A stretch of DNA of 64,000 bases. It comes from Pempheris klunzingeri (taxonomy: Eukaryota; Chordata; Actinopteri; Acropomatiformes; Pempheridae). The notes under the pieces are model-generated. The model ran no database searches, was not told where the DNA came from, and was given only the letters and a program-made list of their open reading frames with translations. A program made the position numbers and the translations under genes. Location: contig NC_092029.1 of the NCBI RefSeq assembly GCF_042242105.1, positions 10,285,885 through 10,349,884 on the forward strand, given 5' to 3'. Shown piece after piece: positions 45,401 to 58,446 of the stretch. Numbering within the stretch: position 1 is the stretch's first letter; each line of letters starts with the position of its first letter.

Positions 45401-47488
45401 CAAAGGACAATCATGCCATAGCAAAATGGAGCCATGTGAGCCAGTGTTGCTACTGGTAATGTAGCTTATAAGAGCAATAAGAAGGAACCAAACTAGTAAA
45501 AAGAAAAAATAGGAGAAAAAAAAAGAGCCAAAAGATGCTAAAATGCTGTGTAGAGCTGTGGAGACCTGCAGAGTTTGGGGATCGTTCTCTGTGGGTTCGT
45601 CACTACAAGCAACATCTTTCACATCACGCACAGTGATGATTCATGTAAAAATATAGATCATAGCAGCTCCAAGTTAGAAACCGTACAGTAACCACTGCTC
45701 CACAAACATGATGATGTGAATGGGGCAGTGATTTTGATGACCAATGACATTTTTGTGGGATGTCTCGCTCTCAAATGAGGTTTAAATTCCAGGTCATACA
45801 CCTGTTATAAATGCCTGAATATAAAGTTATTTTTGGTGCGGTAACTTAAAACTTTCTGGTTGTACAAAGTCAACGCCCTTTTCAGATCTTTATTTTACTT
45901 TCCAGTGATGGCGCTGGATCAGTGGTTTCTCTACGTTTTGTAGTGACTGTAACAGAACATAAATTCTTCACTGTGACAGTATGAATTACAGGCTTTACAA
46001 ACTAACCAGAGAACCTATTTATTTCCAATTAGACATGAGATGTTAAGATGAGATGACACATTTACCTGTCACCCCAATTCTCCTTTGACACAGTCTTAAC
46101 GAGGCATTTGTGGGATGTCATCCAGAGCGGGTGTACTGGGGGAGTGTTGGGACATGTACAAAGGGCAGTGATGGCATGGCTGGCATGCTTCGATGGATTT
46201 CACGAGCGTCAGCTGCTGAGGGCATCAGATAGTGTAATAACATGACAGAGGTCAGTCCTCATAGCGGTCTACTGAGATACATGAAGAGGACAGCAGCAGT
46301 GGCCCACTGGGTGTGTGCATCTGTGCACCGTCATACATTGTAAATAAGGTTTGTGACACATCATATATAAAGTATTTGTATCATTAAGGCCTTATAATAT
46401 ACCATAGAGGATTTTTAGAGGAGAAATACACTTTGAGGGTCATATCATGACTTTGTTAGATAGCCAACAGTAGAACCTAACCCTTCAGCCACCAGGGCAC
46501 CCCAGAAACGTCAATTTCCATTAGAGAAATGTGTTTATTTGTCTGCCTCTTACTGAATGCTTTGGCAAATCTGATTCATTGAGGAAAAATGAGCAGATAG
46601 CGTGCACGAAACACAGTATGGAATATTTAAAAGGAACGTTAAAGAGTTAGTTAGAGGAAATACATTTGCAATACTGAAATTTCTAGTGATAGAAAAACAC
46701 TGGCAAATTTTCTGATTTCAATATGTAGTTGATCTCTACTGTATTGTGGTGGAGGCAGAGATCTCAGAGATTGAGATCCCAGAGCCAAATCTGTTTAGCT
46801 AAATATTCATATGCAGTAAATTTGTCAATCAGCACATCCTGTGAGAGCAGCAAACCTCTGGAGTGTTCTACTTACATCAATGAGGTTTTTATAGATTGAC
46901 TCTGACTTGTTTGTAGTGTTTCATATTCATTTGGCTGTATTATTTGAGATTGTTAAGCCAAAGCATTAGATACACTGATGTTCCTAAAATTTCACTGTGT
47001 GTTGTCTGCTGTTTTATAGAGAGAAACATAATCTGGAACTAACCCTTTAACATTTGGTTTAATGACCTCATAGGGTGACTTCATATTTCATTTACATGGA
47101 TTAAAGATTCTAAGTAATATGTGCAAATCAGCTTGCAAAGCAGCATGTCTATTAAAGGTGAATCAGATTTTTGTTGCCATAAAACAGTTGCATCGACACT
47201 AAATGAGGCAAAAAGCATCCAAGTGTCATTGATGCAGGATGTAATTCTTGTCAGTTTAAAGGCATGAAAGAGGGAGAGCAGACAAACATCCACTCATGCT
47301 TCCACTGAAAACACTTCCCTGCACACACTCATACACGCCTGCATGCATACGCACACAAACAAACATCCTGGCGGAGAACAGAGGGGGGAGGGGCAAAGAG
47401 AGGATGATGTCACCCCTGTAGACAGCTAAGCTGAGGCTTGAGATAATGGTGACATTTCAGGGAAGGTGATGTCATTCTTCCACTGCTA

Positions 47489-47570
47489 CCTCCCCTCCTC
47501 CCTCCCTTTTTCCCTCCTGTCCTCCCCCCTCCCCCTCCCCCTCTCCCTCCCTTCATCCTCTCCTCATCAT
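47489..47570. repeat. C/T-rich polypyrimidine tract (G-rich on the - strand)
   Basis: About 80 bases are almost purely pyrimidine on the + strand, with runs of four to six C separated by T. The - strand therefore carries several G runs (47,521-47,545) able to form a G-quadruplex, and the near mirror symmetry could support triplex DNA. Confidence 0.85.
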
Positions 47571-48630
47571 CAGTGCAGGTGGCTGGCCAGTCTCTTTGAA
47601 TCACAGCGCAGAAGAATTAGCTTTTGAATAGGCACAGAACATGCAGGCAATGCGAACCCAGCCCCCCGTGCTGTGCTCATAGCTGTGATGTGTGGGACTC
47701 TTAATGTGTGTGGGTGTCATGTGTTCGAACGTGGGTGTTACGTGCTTTACAATGTGGGAGTGTGTGTGGATGCGTTTGGACGTGGTTGTGCTTTCTTTTG
47801 CGCTTCTTAACTGGCATTTCTTTTTAGGATGGCTACTTGTGCATGAGGTCCAAGTGTTTGTTTGCATCGCTTTACGCGTGTTCCTGTGGCAGCATGTGTA
47901 TGGCCTGCACGTTTATGCTGCCTGTGTGCATGCATGTGTATGTAGATGAGATTTCTGCCCTCCATCCCAGTTGCCCACTGAGACCAATCAAGCAGAGAGC
48001 TGCCAGGCTGCAGGGCTGGTTGGCAGTCCCTCGCTCAGCTCCTCACCCTGAGGATCTGCTCATTTAAGGTTTCCCTGACTTCACACAACCCCATTTCTTT
48101 CCAGAAATGTATTATATCTTATATTACAGTCAGTGGTTAAGGCTTAAGTGTTTTTATCCGCTCCAAAGCCCTATGTGGGCTGTAAAAATGTGCTTGCTGT
48201 GGGGTAGTTTTTCAAAGAGGATTCAGAAACAAGAAACGTGTGAAAGAGCACATAATACATAATATATACCTTCAACAAAAGCACATGACTTCAATATGGT
48301 ATAAAAAGGCAACTTCGCTTTCCAGAAAGTTTAATTTTAAGACATACTGGGCATTTGCATATTATGGAGATTCAGTTTAACCTACTTCAGCACACTGGGC
48401 TGATTGCCACAGATAGTGTTGCTTCAAAGCCTAAAGGCTGTTGTACCTTTAGTCTCACCACTGAGCTCAAGGCTGCTCACCGGCAGTATTTTTATCCCTG
48501 AAAACTCACCGCTAGTGCACTGCACTTTCACTCTGCCAAGTTCTGGTACGCTGTCTTTCTTCCCCTGTCGAGAGGACTCAAAGCAGCGTGTGTGAGCTGT
48601 AAACAAGTTCCCACCCCCCACCCACACCGC

Positions 48631-48650
48631 CACACACACACACACACACA
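48631..48650. repeat. (CA)10 microsatellite
   Basis: Twenty bases of pure CA, followed by an imperfect 'ctcacacact' continuation. Confidence 0.95.
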
Positions 48651-50599
48651 CTCACACACTCAGGCTGTATCTGGGCAAAAAGAGCTTTCTGAAACCATAA
48701 GCATCTGTCTTATCATATGATTGCTTTTCGTATGTCACACACTTGAATCACGGGGCACAGAAGGCTTCCCTTCACACCTAGAGGAAGTCGACCAGAAACC
48801 AGAGCACATGTTACAACTGTAGAAAGAACAACTGTCCACAAATGTGTGCACAATATGAGCAGGAGCAATAACAAGGCTGCATGGCAGCTAAACACTGTGG
48901 AAATCTAACACATGGCACACTATTATTCAGTCTTTAAGACAAGCCAACTGTAGCTGTGAAAATTCATAATGTACTAATGATTTCTTTTATTCTTTAGTTA
49001 TTATTCCTGTATCATATCCTTTCATGTATAGAGTGGACTGCAGTACATTAAACATCAGCAGGTTCATATTGAGTATCTGGGAGACTATTAGCATGCATGC
49101 AAAGCCTTAGAAATGCATTAAAAAATGTTTTATGTTACATAACAGTAATACAGTGATATTAGGTTTTAGCCAATGACTGACTATATGTTTAATAAGAAGG
49201 CTGCAGGATTAGCTTTCTTGGTTTCAAAGTGTCTTTTATAGATACATGTTTGAGATGTAAACATTATGTGAGATGTCTAAGAGCTAAAGTGTGCTTGTTT
49301 AAATCATGTTTGGGAAATCAAACACACCCACACTCACACATACACTATTTTTTTTCATCTTATTGACCTGGTTTTAAGATTTTGCACCGCTGTAGAGAGA
49401 GCTGCACCTGTACATAGTGCGAGATAAAAGAAAATTACTGAATGATGACATGTAATGTGATGTTTACATGCTATCAGTCATGTCGACTGATGAAAAGCTC
49501 TCTTCAGGGTGCAGATTCATAGCCAAAAATACATGGTGGAAATATTTACTGTGCTCTGAGTGAAAAGGAAAGTGCTTGCATTTTGCAAGTGTTGACAGAC
49601 TCTGAGTTAAAACCATTCAGCATGAAGTGTTGTGAGTGCGGAAAAGGTTGTGTAGCGTGCAACAGCCTTTTCATATTACTTGAGTAATTCCACCTCCCTG
49701 TGTGTCCTCAGGGACCCTTTTTCAATGCTGAAATGCAAAGTTATGTTGATATACATCATTTTCAGTTTGACCACCTCTCCTGATGTGTGAAAATTGCATT
49801 GGTGACTAACGGAATGTAGCATCAATTATTGAAACCTTAATATACTGCATATGCTTTTGAGGTATGGCTGGTAAATCATTCATATTTTGGTGGCTTTTGA
49901 CATACACAGACTTACATTTTATGGCCCTGACCTTGTCTATTACAGACACATACACACGCACACACACATTTGACTTGTGGAGAATATGGAGGAAGTGACA
50001 GAGATGTGACATGTGATGGGAAGTTGTTTTAATTTGCCAAAACAACAAACAGGTGCACTTGCACATGAATTACCTCGTAACCCTGTGTGGTAAACATACA
50101 CTCAGATGTGATGACAGATGGCATTCTCAATCCAAGAACATTCATCTGTGAAACGCTGGTAATCATGATCGGAGGGTCCCCCAGGACGCAGTGCTGTCAG
50201 GCTGATGGACTCATTAGACACGCGTTAGTGTCTGTACAGTGGGCTTGTTCCTATCACCCATGGGCTGTTTGTGACACAGTTTCCCAACACTGGATGGATA
50301 GTAGTTACGCTAATTAAGATGTGGGGATATTCTCCTGCACCTGAGGTGTCACTGAGCTACCTAAGACTAAAGGCTCTCAGCCCCCCTGTACTTTGTTTTC
50401 CCCATAGATAAGGTGCAGCGCAGGTACAGCGCTGCTGGGGGAGACTTTCTAGGTAATCAATTTAATTCTGTGGACGGAAAAAATTAAGCACCTTTCTAAT
50501 AAGGCATACTTTATTAGGTTTTAACTATTGGCCATCTGGTATAGTTGGAAGACATTTATAACAGATTTAGGAAAAGGAAACTCCCAGTAAGTGGTCAGT

Positions 50600-50620
50600 C
50601 TCCTCCTCCTCCTCCTCCTC
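50600..50620. repeat. (TCC)7 microsatellite
   Basis: Seven trinucleotide units in non-coding DNA. Confidence 0.95.
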
Positions 50621-51194
50621 TTTTCCTCTACCGGCCTTTAAATTCATCTTTACGGTTTATTAGAAAGTGAGAGATCCATGACCTTTTTAAATGACTTATT
50701 AACATTATTTACTGCAGACTTGATGATTTATGAGGAGGTCATTAACAAAGGGTCATTAGTTTTCTTGCCAGTTGTAAATGTTTATACATACACCTAGCCA
50801 TTTAGGGTTTTTTTTCAAGCTGACAGCCCAAACACTTTTTTTCAAATAGTTTTTAGGCCGTTTGTGCCTTTATTTTAGTGATTGAAAAACAGGGATGACA
50901 GATAGTAAGAGGAAAGAGTGGAGGGGTGACATGCAACAAAGGTCCAAATATTTTTTCTTATTGAAGGGTTATTACTGTAAATTGCGTATCGTGTAACAAA
51001 AGATATTTTAACATCTTTGACAAAAAGAAAGACAAAATAACACATTCTTCCTCTTGCAACATAAGTTGAAATCATAAACTATGACACATAAACTCCATAA
51101 AATCAAAATGTGTTGCTTTGATACTTCAATTTATGTAATCATTAAACACGAAATACAATGTGATAATTTGTGAGCTACAGAGGTCCTGGGAGCT

Positions 51195-51374
51195 GGAATT
51201 TGTTATCTTTGACTAGACCCAGGCTAGCTTCCTCCACCTGTTTCGAGCCTTTATGCTAAACTAAGCTAAGCTAAGCTGGCTGCTGGCAGTCAATATGAGT
51301 GATATCAATGTTCTTGTCTAACTCTTGAAAAAGAGGAAAAGTATGTTTCAGAAAATGTCAAACTATTCCTTTAA
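51195..51374 (-). mobile_element. MITE-like element fragment, copy D (family 1)
   Basis: 'aggctagcttcctccacctg', 'cctttatgctaaactaagc' with a tandem (TAAGC) stretch, 'tggctgctggcagtcaatatg', 'cttgtctaactcttg' and the terminal 'gtcaaactattcctttaa'. It corresponds to one arm of the foldback element in reverse orientation. Confidence 0.65.
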
Positions 51375-54300
51375 TTGAAGATCCACTTATTTTTAATCTT
51401 CAGTTGTAGTTGTATTCCCTGGTAAAATCAAGTAAGTGGACCTTGAGTGTGCCAAACTCATGTTGCTAATTCCAAGAATGAACTTCGGCACTCAGTTGTA
51501 TTTTAAGTAAGACATTACTGGGTTAGTAGTAGTGGTAATTAAAATAGAATTAGTCTGTTTTAATGAGGTCCTTCACTTTAATGAAAATTAAGTGTAAAAC
51601 TAACAGGTTTGCACAGCCGTAGTATTATCAGGCTATCATCATTCATTCATAAGTCTCCCACTCAGTGACCTGACTGATTTCAACCGCCAAAGCAAGTGTG
51701 GTGATCGTTCCTGAGGTGGATTTCCCCCATCCAGGCTGACAACATGTAAAAGGAATGCTGTGATGCACTGGTTTAGGCTCTTTGCATCTCTGATGCCCAT
51801 TGTGGGCCATCTGGGCTGTGGCCTTTCCTGTGAACTCCCCCTGATACATGCACACGGGTGATGTTTATGAACTGCAGGTGGCTCCTGAGGGGTCACAGGG
51901 GTCCCAGAGGGAGACCACAGAAGAGCTGCTTAGGGGATGACATCACTTAATCCTGACGTGTCGACGCCTCTTTCACCACAGGAGCGGAGGCTGTGTCCTG
52001 AAATGTGTGTGTGTATGTATATGTGAGTGGGAGGTGATCCTGATGTCATTGTTTGCCCCGTTGCTGCCCTAAAGCCCTGTCCACCCACCTAAAAGAGGGG
52101 CGAAAGTTTTCATAGCTATTTCTGTCCACCCGCGTGCCTCTCCTTTGACTTTCTACTGAGCAAACATTCACTTCCCTTGCTAAATCAGGGTGAGGACTTC
52201 AAAGCTCTAAGAAAATATCAGTCTGACAACCTGTAGGGCTTTTCAGGAAAAAAGAAGTCAGTTGTTGTAGATGTTGTGGCAGTTTTTTTATGTCTAGTCT
52301 GGTCAGATGAGGTTCACTTCTGGGAAAGTAGCTGCCCTGAAGGATAATCTCTAGGAATAGAAATATTAAACCATCACTAAAAATAACTACCACAAGATCA
52401 CTTTAAAATTATATTCAAGAAGTGAGATAAATTATGACATTTTTAGTTTTCTAAATGTTTGTTGATGACAGGGTGTTGCTCTGAAATGACTAGGTTAAAG
52501 TTCAAATCAACCAAGTGACAAGTAAAAACGTGTTGAACATCATCTTCCAGTTTTTAATGAGGTTTTCACAGCACATGCTGTAATTAACCTCTAAAAGTAC
52601 ACTTCCTCATGTGTGATGGAAAAGCAAAGACGATTACTTGTCATTTACGCTGTTAGGTGATGATGATTTGCCATAGACAGAGATAATAGCGGTGTATGCT
52701 TTTGCTTTCATTTGGTCAATATAAGTGAGTAAGAAATGCAATAGAGCTCTTATGAAATCTTAAGTAGGTTGGTTTATCTGTTTTTTGAGCAGATTTGTAG
52801 AGAGACTAGATGAGGCCAAGCACTTCTGATCTCATCCCATGCCAGGGGGACAGCCACACAAACAAGGTCAAAGGTCAGATAATGCATGTGACCTCGGGGC
52901 TCACAATCCTCCTGCAGCATTTAAAGCACACTTGTGACTTAAGTTGTGGTTGCGGGCGTCATAGTTTAACTGTGACAACGTTTCGATCCTACAACAATCT
53001 TCGTCACATCAGGATGTTTGAAAAAACATCTCATATCTATACAACATGCACACCACAACAGGCTGACAAGCTCTATGATAGCAGGTGATGTTAAGTATAT
53101 AGAAAAAGACAGCAATACAAGAGCCATGACCTCAAAAAGTCACACATATATCTGCTATATAAATGTAAACATATTATCAGATACAGGATCTCATGTTCAT
53201 TCAGAAGTGATTTGTGATTACTGCAATCATAACCCATTTTACTGTGCTTTAATTCTCTATTAAACTATAACAGATCATGACTATAAAAAAAAGATATGGC
53301 ACCCAGTAACAGGAGGCATCATCTGGGTCCATGGCTGTATATCCTTCCATGGAGACGACAAGCAAGACTCGGCTTTGTGTAAAAGACACTGTAATTAAGT
53401 GATGGTGTCATCCGTAACATAACCCTTTTCATGGGTTGTTTACAAGACTTCTTTTGATCCCACACCAGGCGGTGGTGCTTGTCGGGAGGGGTGGGGCACA
53501 TGCTTATTCAGAGAGACTCAGCAGACAAACAAAATCATTCAAGGGACAGTATGCAAAATGAGGCGTGAAGGTTGCAGTGCGAATGCTGCTGAAACCAGGC
53601 ACATTTTTTTCATTGCTTACTATGACATGTTGCATGGACTTGCTTGATGTGGGTAGTGATTTCCAAAAAAACGTTGCTCGTGAGATAAGATGGCTCTTGG
53701 CTGTTATTTTTATGACATGCATAAAAGGGTATTTATGACACCCAATTCAATGATACTATGTTCTGTAGCTACACCTCTTAACATATGCATAAAAGCCATT
53801 TTGAAGGCATGTTTCTTTATGTACAGTCATGTGCCTTAAAGGAACATACTGTACAATTCATTCATTCATTTAGCATGAATAGAAGGACAGTTCAACAGCT
53901 CACACAGGCAAGACACACAAAGCACACATGCATCATGTTGTTTTTTTGTCTAAGTTTAATCTTAATGACAACTTTGAGGCTAACAGAGAAAGTCCCGAAA
54001 ACGTATTTTTTCATGGCAACCATAAAGGAAATGAGGTCATCTCCTCTGCCAAGTCACTTTACCGGCTACATGACGTCATTGTGGGTTTGGTTACGCTTGG
54101 CTCCCCTGTAGTGTGCGTTGGGTAATAATGTCTTTGAGATGTCACTAAGGTCATGGAAAAACTGAAATATGGGGCAGACTCCTAATGTGGTCTAAATTAT
54201 AATATGATGGCTTTAGAAAGAAAGATATAGAAAGAAAAATATGCTTCATTGATGCTCCTGTAACTACAATATGATTACACTGTTTATTTACAGCTGCACC

Positions 54301-55089
54301 TCTGTGTTCAATTGAAATAGCTGTAAAATAATCACAGGTACCAGTCCATAACTTCTGGATGTGTGTCATATTGTTCTTGTTATCTTTTGTCTGGGGAAAA
54401 AAGTTTAAATTCTCCACACAGTTTTTGCTTCAGAGACAGCTCTACCTATCTCTTGCTCGTTGTAGCACACAAGACACAGTGAGATGTATTTCCAAAGCTG
54501 TTCACTCTGTCCTTATTGCACCCAGATCTGTGCTGAATTCCTTCATGGCTAAAAAGCGGAGGCAGTCATGCTGACAGTTGCTTCTCTTCAAAGCCTCTTT
54601 AATGGCACGTCAATTCCTGCTTCCCCTGGGATGGTGACTGGGGGGGAAGATGAGGAGACTGACTGTGCCTGCTGGCTATGGAGGACCAGCCAGCTGCAGC
54701 TCATATTAACTCCTCCAAAATCCACGGATCCTCTCTCGATCAGGCAGAGACATATTCGCCTTTGTGAACTCCTGAATTTAAGGCATGGCTGTCATGATGC
54801 TGTCTGAGTGTGTGAGCACTCCTGGATGATGATCGTTTCATCCGCACAAAAACGCTCTAAGCAGAAGACAATGTCTCCAGCCATTACTACTAGATAGGTG
54901 CATTCCTGGTGTATTCTATTATTAACTAGGCAGAGGAGAAATCTCTTACAATTAGAAATATCTGCTGTGGAAACATCGTCATAAATATTTGATGCCATTT
55001 CTTGAAAATCCTAAGACAGGTCCTGAACAAAGCTCATTATGTTAACATATTTTATGTTCAAGCTTTGAACACAGGTAGTTTGCTAGTTT

Positions 55090-55320
55090 GACTTGACATT
55101 GATCTTTAGCTTTTATCACTGTGTATACCTCCACTTCATGTCTCATGTCTCAGATACGGCATGGCCTGAGGTGAAGTAACAGCTAGTTTGGTTAAATATT
55201 AACCAAACTAGCAATGTGGACCACGTTGTTTCAGAATGTCACAACACTTGGATGGATTGCTGTGAAGTTTGGTAAAGTCATTCAAGCCCCCCTCAGGATA
55301 TATTGTAATAACTTTGGTAA
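55090..55320 (+). repeat. Family-3 dispersed repeat, left part
   Basis: 'cacttggatggattgctgtgaa', 'gtttggtaaagtcattcaag' and 'ctcaggatatattgtaataactttgg' match a widespread teleost repeat with the wording 'ttggatggattgccatgaa'. The expected continuation is missing here and resumes at about 55,735. Confidence 0.5.
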
Positions 55321-55735
55321 TACCTAAAAGTAAACTTAACTAACTTAAGTGACTTAAACACAAATGTTATATATAAATATCCCACGTGTGTGATTAATTG
55401 ACATACCATTAGTTTTCCCTCTATGCAAATATAAAACTTTTCAATAGAGCCTGCTATACAGCGCAAGAGACACACACTTTGAACAACAACCCACATTAGT
55501 TTTCTGCTATATTAACAGTAAAAAACAGCATAAGTATAACTTTGGTCTGTTTGGATGCTGGTGTGGACCGTACTCTTCGGCACCACTGCCAATACGACAT
55601 TGTCTGCCATGGCTTGTGCGCTTCAGCAAAAGCTTTTTTCTCTCATTCCCCTGCCGGTGCTTAGCCTCCCAGACGCCGACGCGCCCCTCCAGCCAGCTGA
55701 GAGGAAAAGACGTATATCTGATATTTCCCCAAAGA
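55320..55735 (+). other. Unassigned segment inside a family-3 repeat, with a GC-rich open part
   Basis: The segment separates the two halves of a family-3 repeat. Its right half (55,555-55,737) is GC-rich and open for 61 codons (ending RKRRISDISPKT), unlike the AT-rich flanks. I do not recognise the peptide. It could be inserted retro-derived or transposon sequence, or chance. Confidence 0.3.
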
Positions 55736-55990
55736 CCTAATGCTAATTAGCAATGTGTGCCCGCTAACATCTAAACGGTGAACATGGTGAACAAATGGTA
55801 AACATTATATCTGCTAATCATTAGCATGTTAGCACTTTCATAGAGAGCATGCTTGCATGTAGACATTACTGGCACAGCACTGCTGTGCCTACATACGGCC
55901 TTCAAATCTTTGTCATAGCAATATTTGGAGAATGATATAGCCATTCCCCCTACACAAACAGTGAATACAGAACGACCCATTAATTCCACT
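55735..55990 (+). repeat. Family-3 dispersed repeat, right part
   Basis: It resumes at 'gtgctaattagcaa'-like wording (here 'taatgctaattagcaatg'), then 'gctaacatctaaacggtgaacatgg', 'taaacattatatctgctaatcat', 'agcatgttagcac' and 'agcactgctgtgcctacatac'. The order matches the same teleost repeat as 23,370-23,530. Confidence 0.55.
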
Positions 55991-58446
55991 GACTGCAAGC
56001 TGCAGGAATGTGCTGGTCGTCAAAAGCAGGTGGTCCTGGTTTTTCAAACGCTCTGCCTGAAATGAAACCACATCTGTTGAAAAGGTGCAAGGGGTATTAC
56101 GGTACCAATACCATTCTGGCACACAGACTGCTAACATCTGCTGCCCATGTGCTGTATGCAGCAGTGACAGAAAGCTGTGTAAGGCTCAGTCACCCAAAAA
56201 GCAAACCCCCTGGGAAAAAGGGGAAAGACGCCAGAGTAAAGACAGTAAAATTAATTTGCAGCTCAGTCATGCATCTTTCTCCTTCTTTTTACAATTGACC
56301 ATAAAATAGAATTTCGCAGGCATAAAATTTCTCTGTGGTAACTGGATCACTGCTTAACACCGATTGACAAATTTCAGCAAAGCCGCTGCTGAGGGGTACA
56401 AAATTGCATTCAGTGTATTCTAAAATTTGAGGTGTGAAGCATGGTGGGTGTTCGTTAAAATGCTTTGCACCACCACTCTAGTGTGCACCGACTGAGCTGC
56501 TGGATAATGGCTGCCTAATTAAGACAACCTTAAAATTATTCAAAACATGCCCGAGACTGACTTGGTTACAGTATATCTGCCTTTTCCTCTTAGACATTCT
56601 CCAGCTCTTTATTTCCATGAAGACGGTGGAAATCAGAGCCCACGCTGTGTGCCTGCGTGGCTTGCTCAAGTGCCACTGCTTTAATGTGAGGAGCGCTTGC
56701 GACTGACGATATGGGCAAAGTCTGTCCTCAGATCTTCAGACGCGCCGGTAGATCAGAGGGCGGCTGTCATACCTCCAGGCAATCTTCAGCAGCACAGTGG
56801 AGATCCTTCAGAGCTGCTGACCCCCCTGAGATACACCAGGGCTGCCCAGGAAGCTGCACAAGTGTGAGAGATTTCAAAGAAAGGAGCAGCTGCTCACTTG
56901 GTTTTGGTTGCTGTATCTCTAAACCATGTCAGAGAGGTGATGTTGTCAAATTCTTGAGGGTCTTTTATGTCTGCTAATCCAAGACAGGATAATTGATTGA
57001 GTTGATAAATGATTTTTGGAAAAGTTGCTATATAGGTCAGCGCTGAATAAATAAACGAGATGCAATTAAAGCTAAGTTCCCAGCATTTTTATGATTTAAA
57101 ATTCTCTTTCTGTGAGGAGTGTATTCAGCTCTTAATTGTGCCAGAATAGCAACCATGCACTTAATATGTCAAAATGATAAGAACAAGGCTAAACAGTATT
57201 TGAAAGATTTATACCCAAACATTATGGACTTCTTTTAACATGAATGAATATTGCATATGTTAATCCCCTCCTTGGCGTTTCCTGCTAAAGTAATTATTTG
57301 CATGATAATACTACATCCTGTGGAATAAAAGCTAAGAGGAAGAGTGTGTGTCAGTGTTCAGAGGAAGAGAGGGGATTTTGCCCTATTCACAGACCTGTCT
57401 TCCATTTTTTTCTGCTCTCCCTGCCAGTCCTTTTCGGTGACGGTGATGTGCTTAAAATGCTGAACGCACACTGTTTTCATGGAGACAATACCTTTATGCT
57501 TTATTTCCTGGAACTATTCCCCTTGGCTGTGAAGCCTGGCTTGGTGTTCTGCTGTATCCAATTAGCTTTAAAAACACAGCACAGGCGATCCTCTACAGGC
57601 CAAAATAAAAAAGTTGAATAGGTCATTTCACGGATGAGAAAAGTGTACCGCTCATCTCCCCCAGAAAACTAAGGATATGTAAATCCCTGTAGCTAGGATG
57701 GGTGACGTAATACAAAACATAAAATCTTCAAAATCATGACACACATCGGCTTCTGAGAAGTGCCTAGACCGGTGAAAGACGGGGCCATGGATTGAAAGGA
57801 AGAATTTATGGTCCCCCACAACACAACTTTGAATTAGGTGAGTCATCGGATGCTCCAGGCCATTTGGAAAGGCCCTCAAGGGTTGTTTTTCTTTAAGTCA
57901 CCCTCTCAGACATTAATGAGGCCTTGTGAAAAAGAGAAGCTAAGATTGCCAACCTATTTAGAAAGAGGTCTGTGGAGGAAATAAGAGGTTAGTGTTGATC
58001 CTATTACAGCAACGTCTGCAAAATATCTTGGGGTGCTGACTGTTCCCATTTCAACTTTGAAGATCAATCTTGATTTACTATATAGGGGTTGCTAGGCTTC
58101 CTCTAATCTCAACTGCACACACAATGTAGACTGTGCTTAACTCCCATGGGCTAATGTTCAGCTTGACAAAGAGTATATGGTACAAACTCACATCTAAGAA
58201 AAGTACATTTTCCTATGAGAAATCCCCCTGTGATAACTGCTAAATGCAATGTGATCTTTATCTCTTAATTCCTCAGGCTACCAAAGACCCAGGGGACTCC
58301 TAATAGCAATTCATTTTGGGAACAAAGTCAGCTTCATATACAACAGAGCATGCTTGCTGACTAATTCAAATGCATAAGCATGCCAACACATTAAAAAATG
58401 CAAAAGGGCAGGCTTGTTGACGCTCTTCACTGAGTCAGTGGAAGAA

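Noticed and set aside
57298..57621. 107-codon open frame on the + strand
   Set aside because: No recognised domain, ordinary intergenic composition and no splice or promoter evidence.
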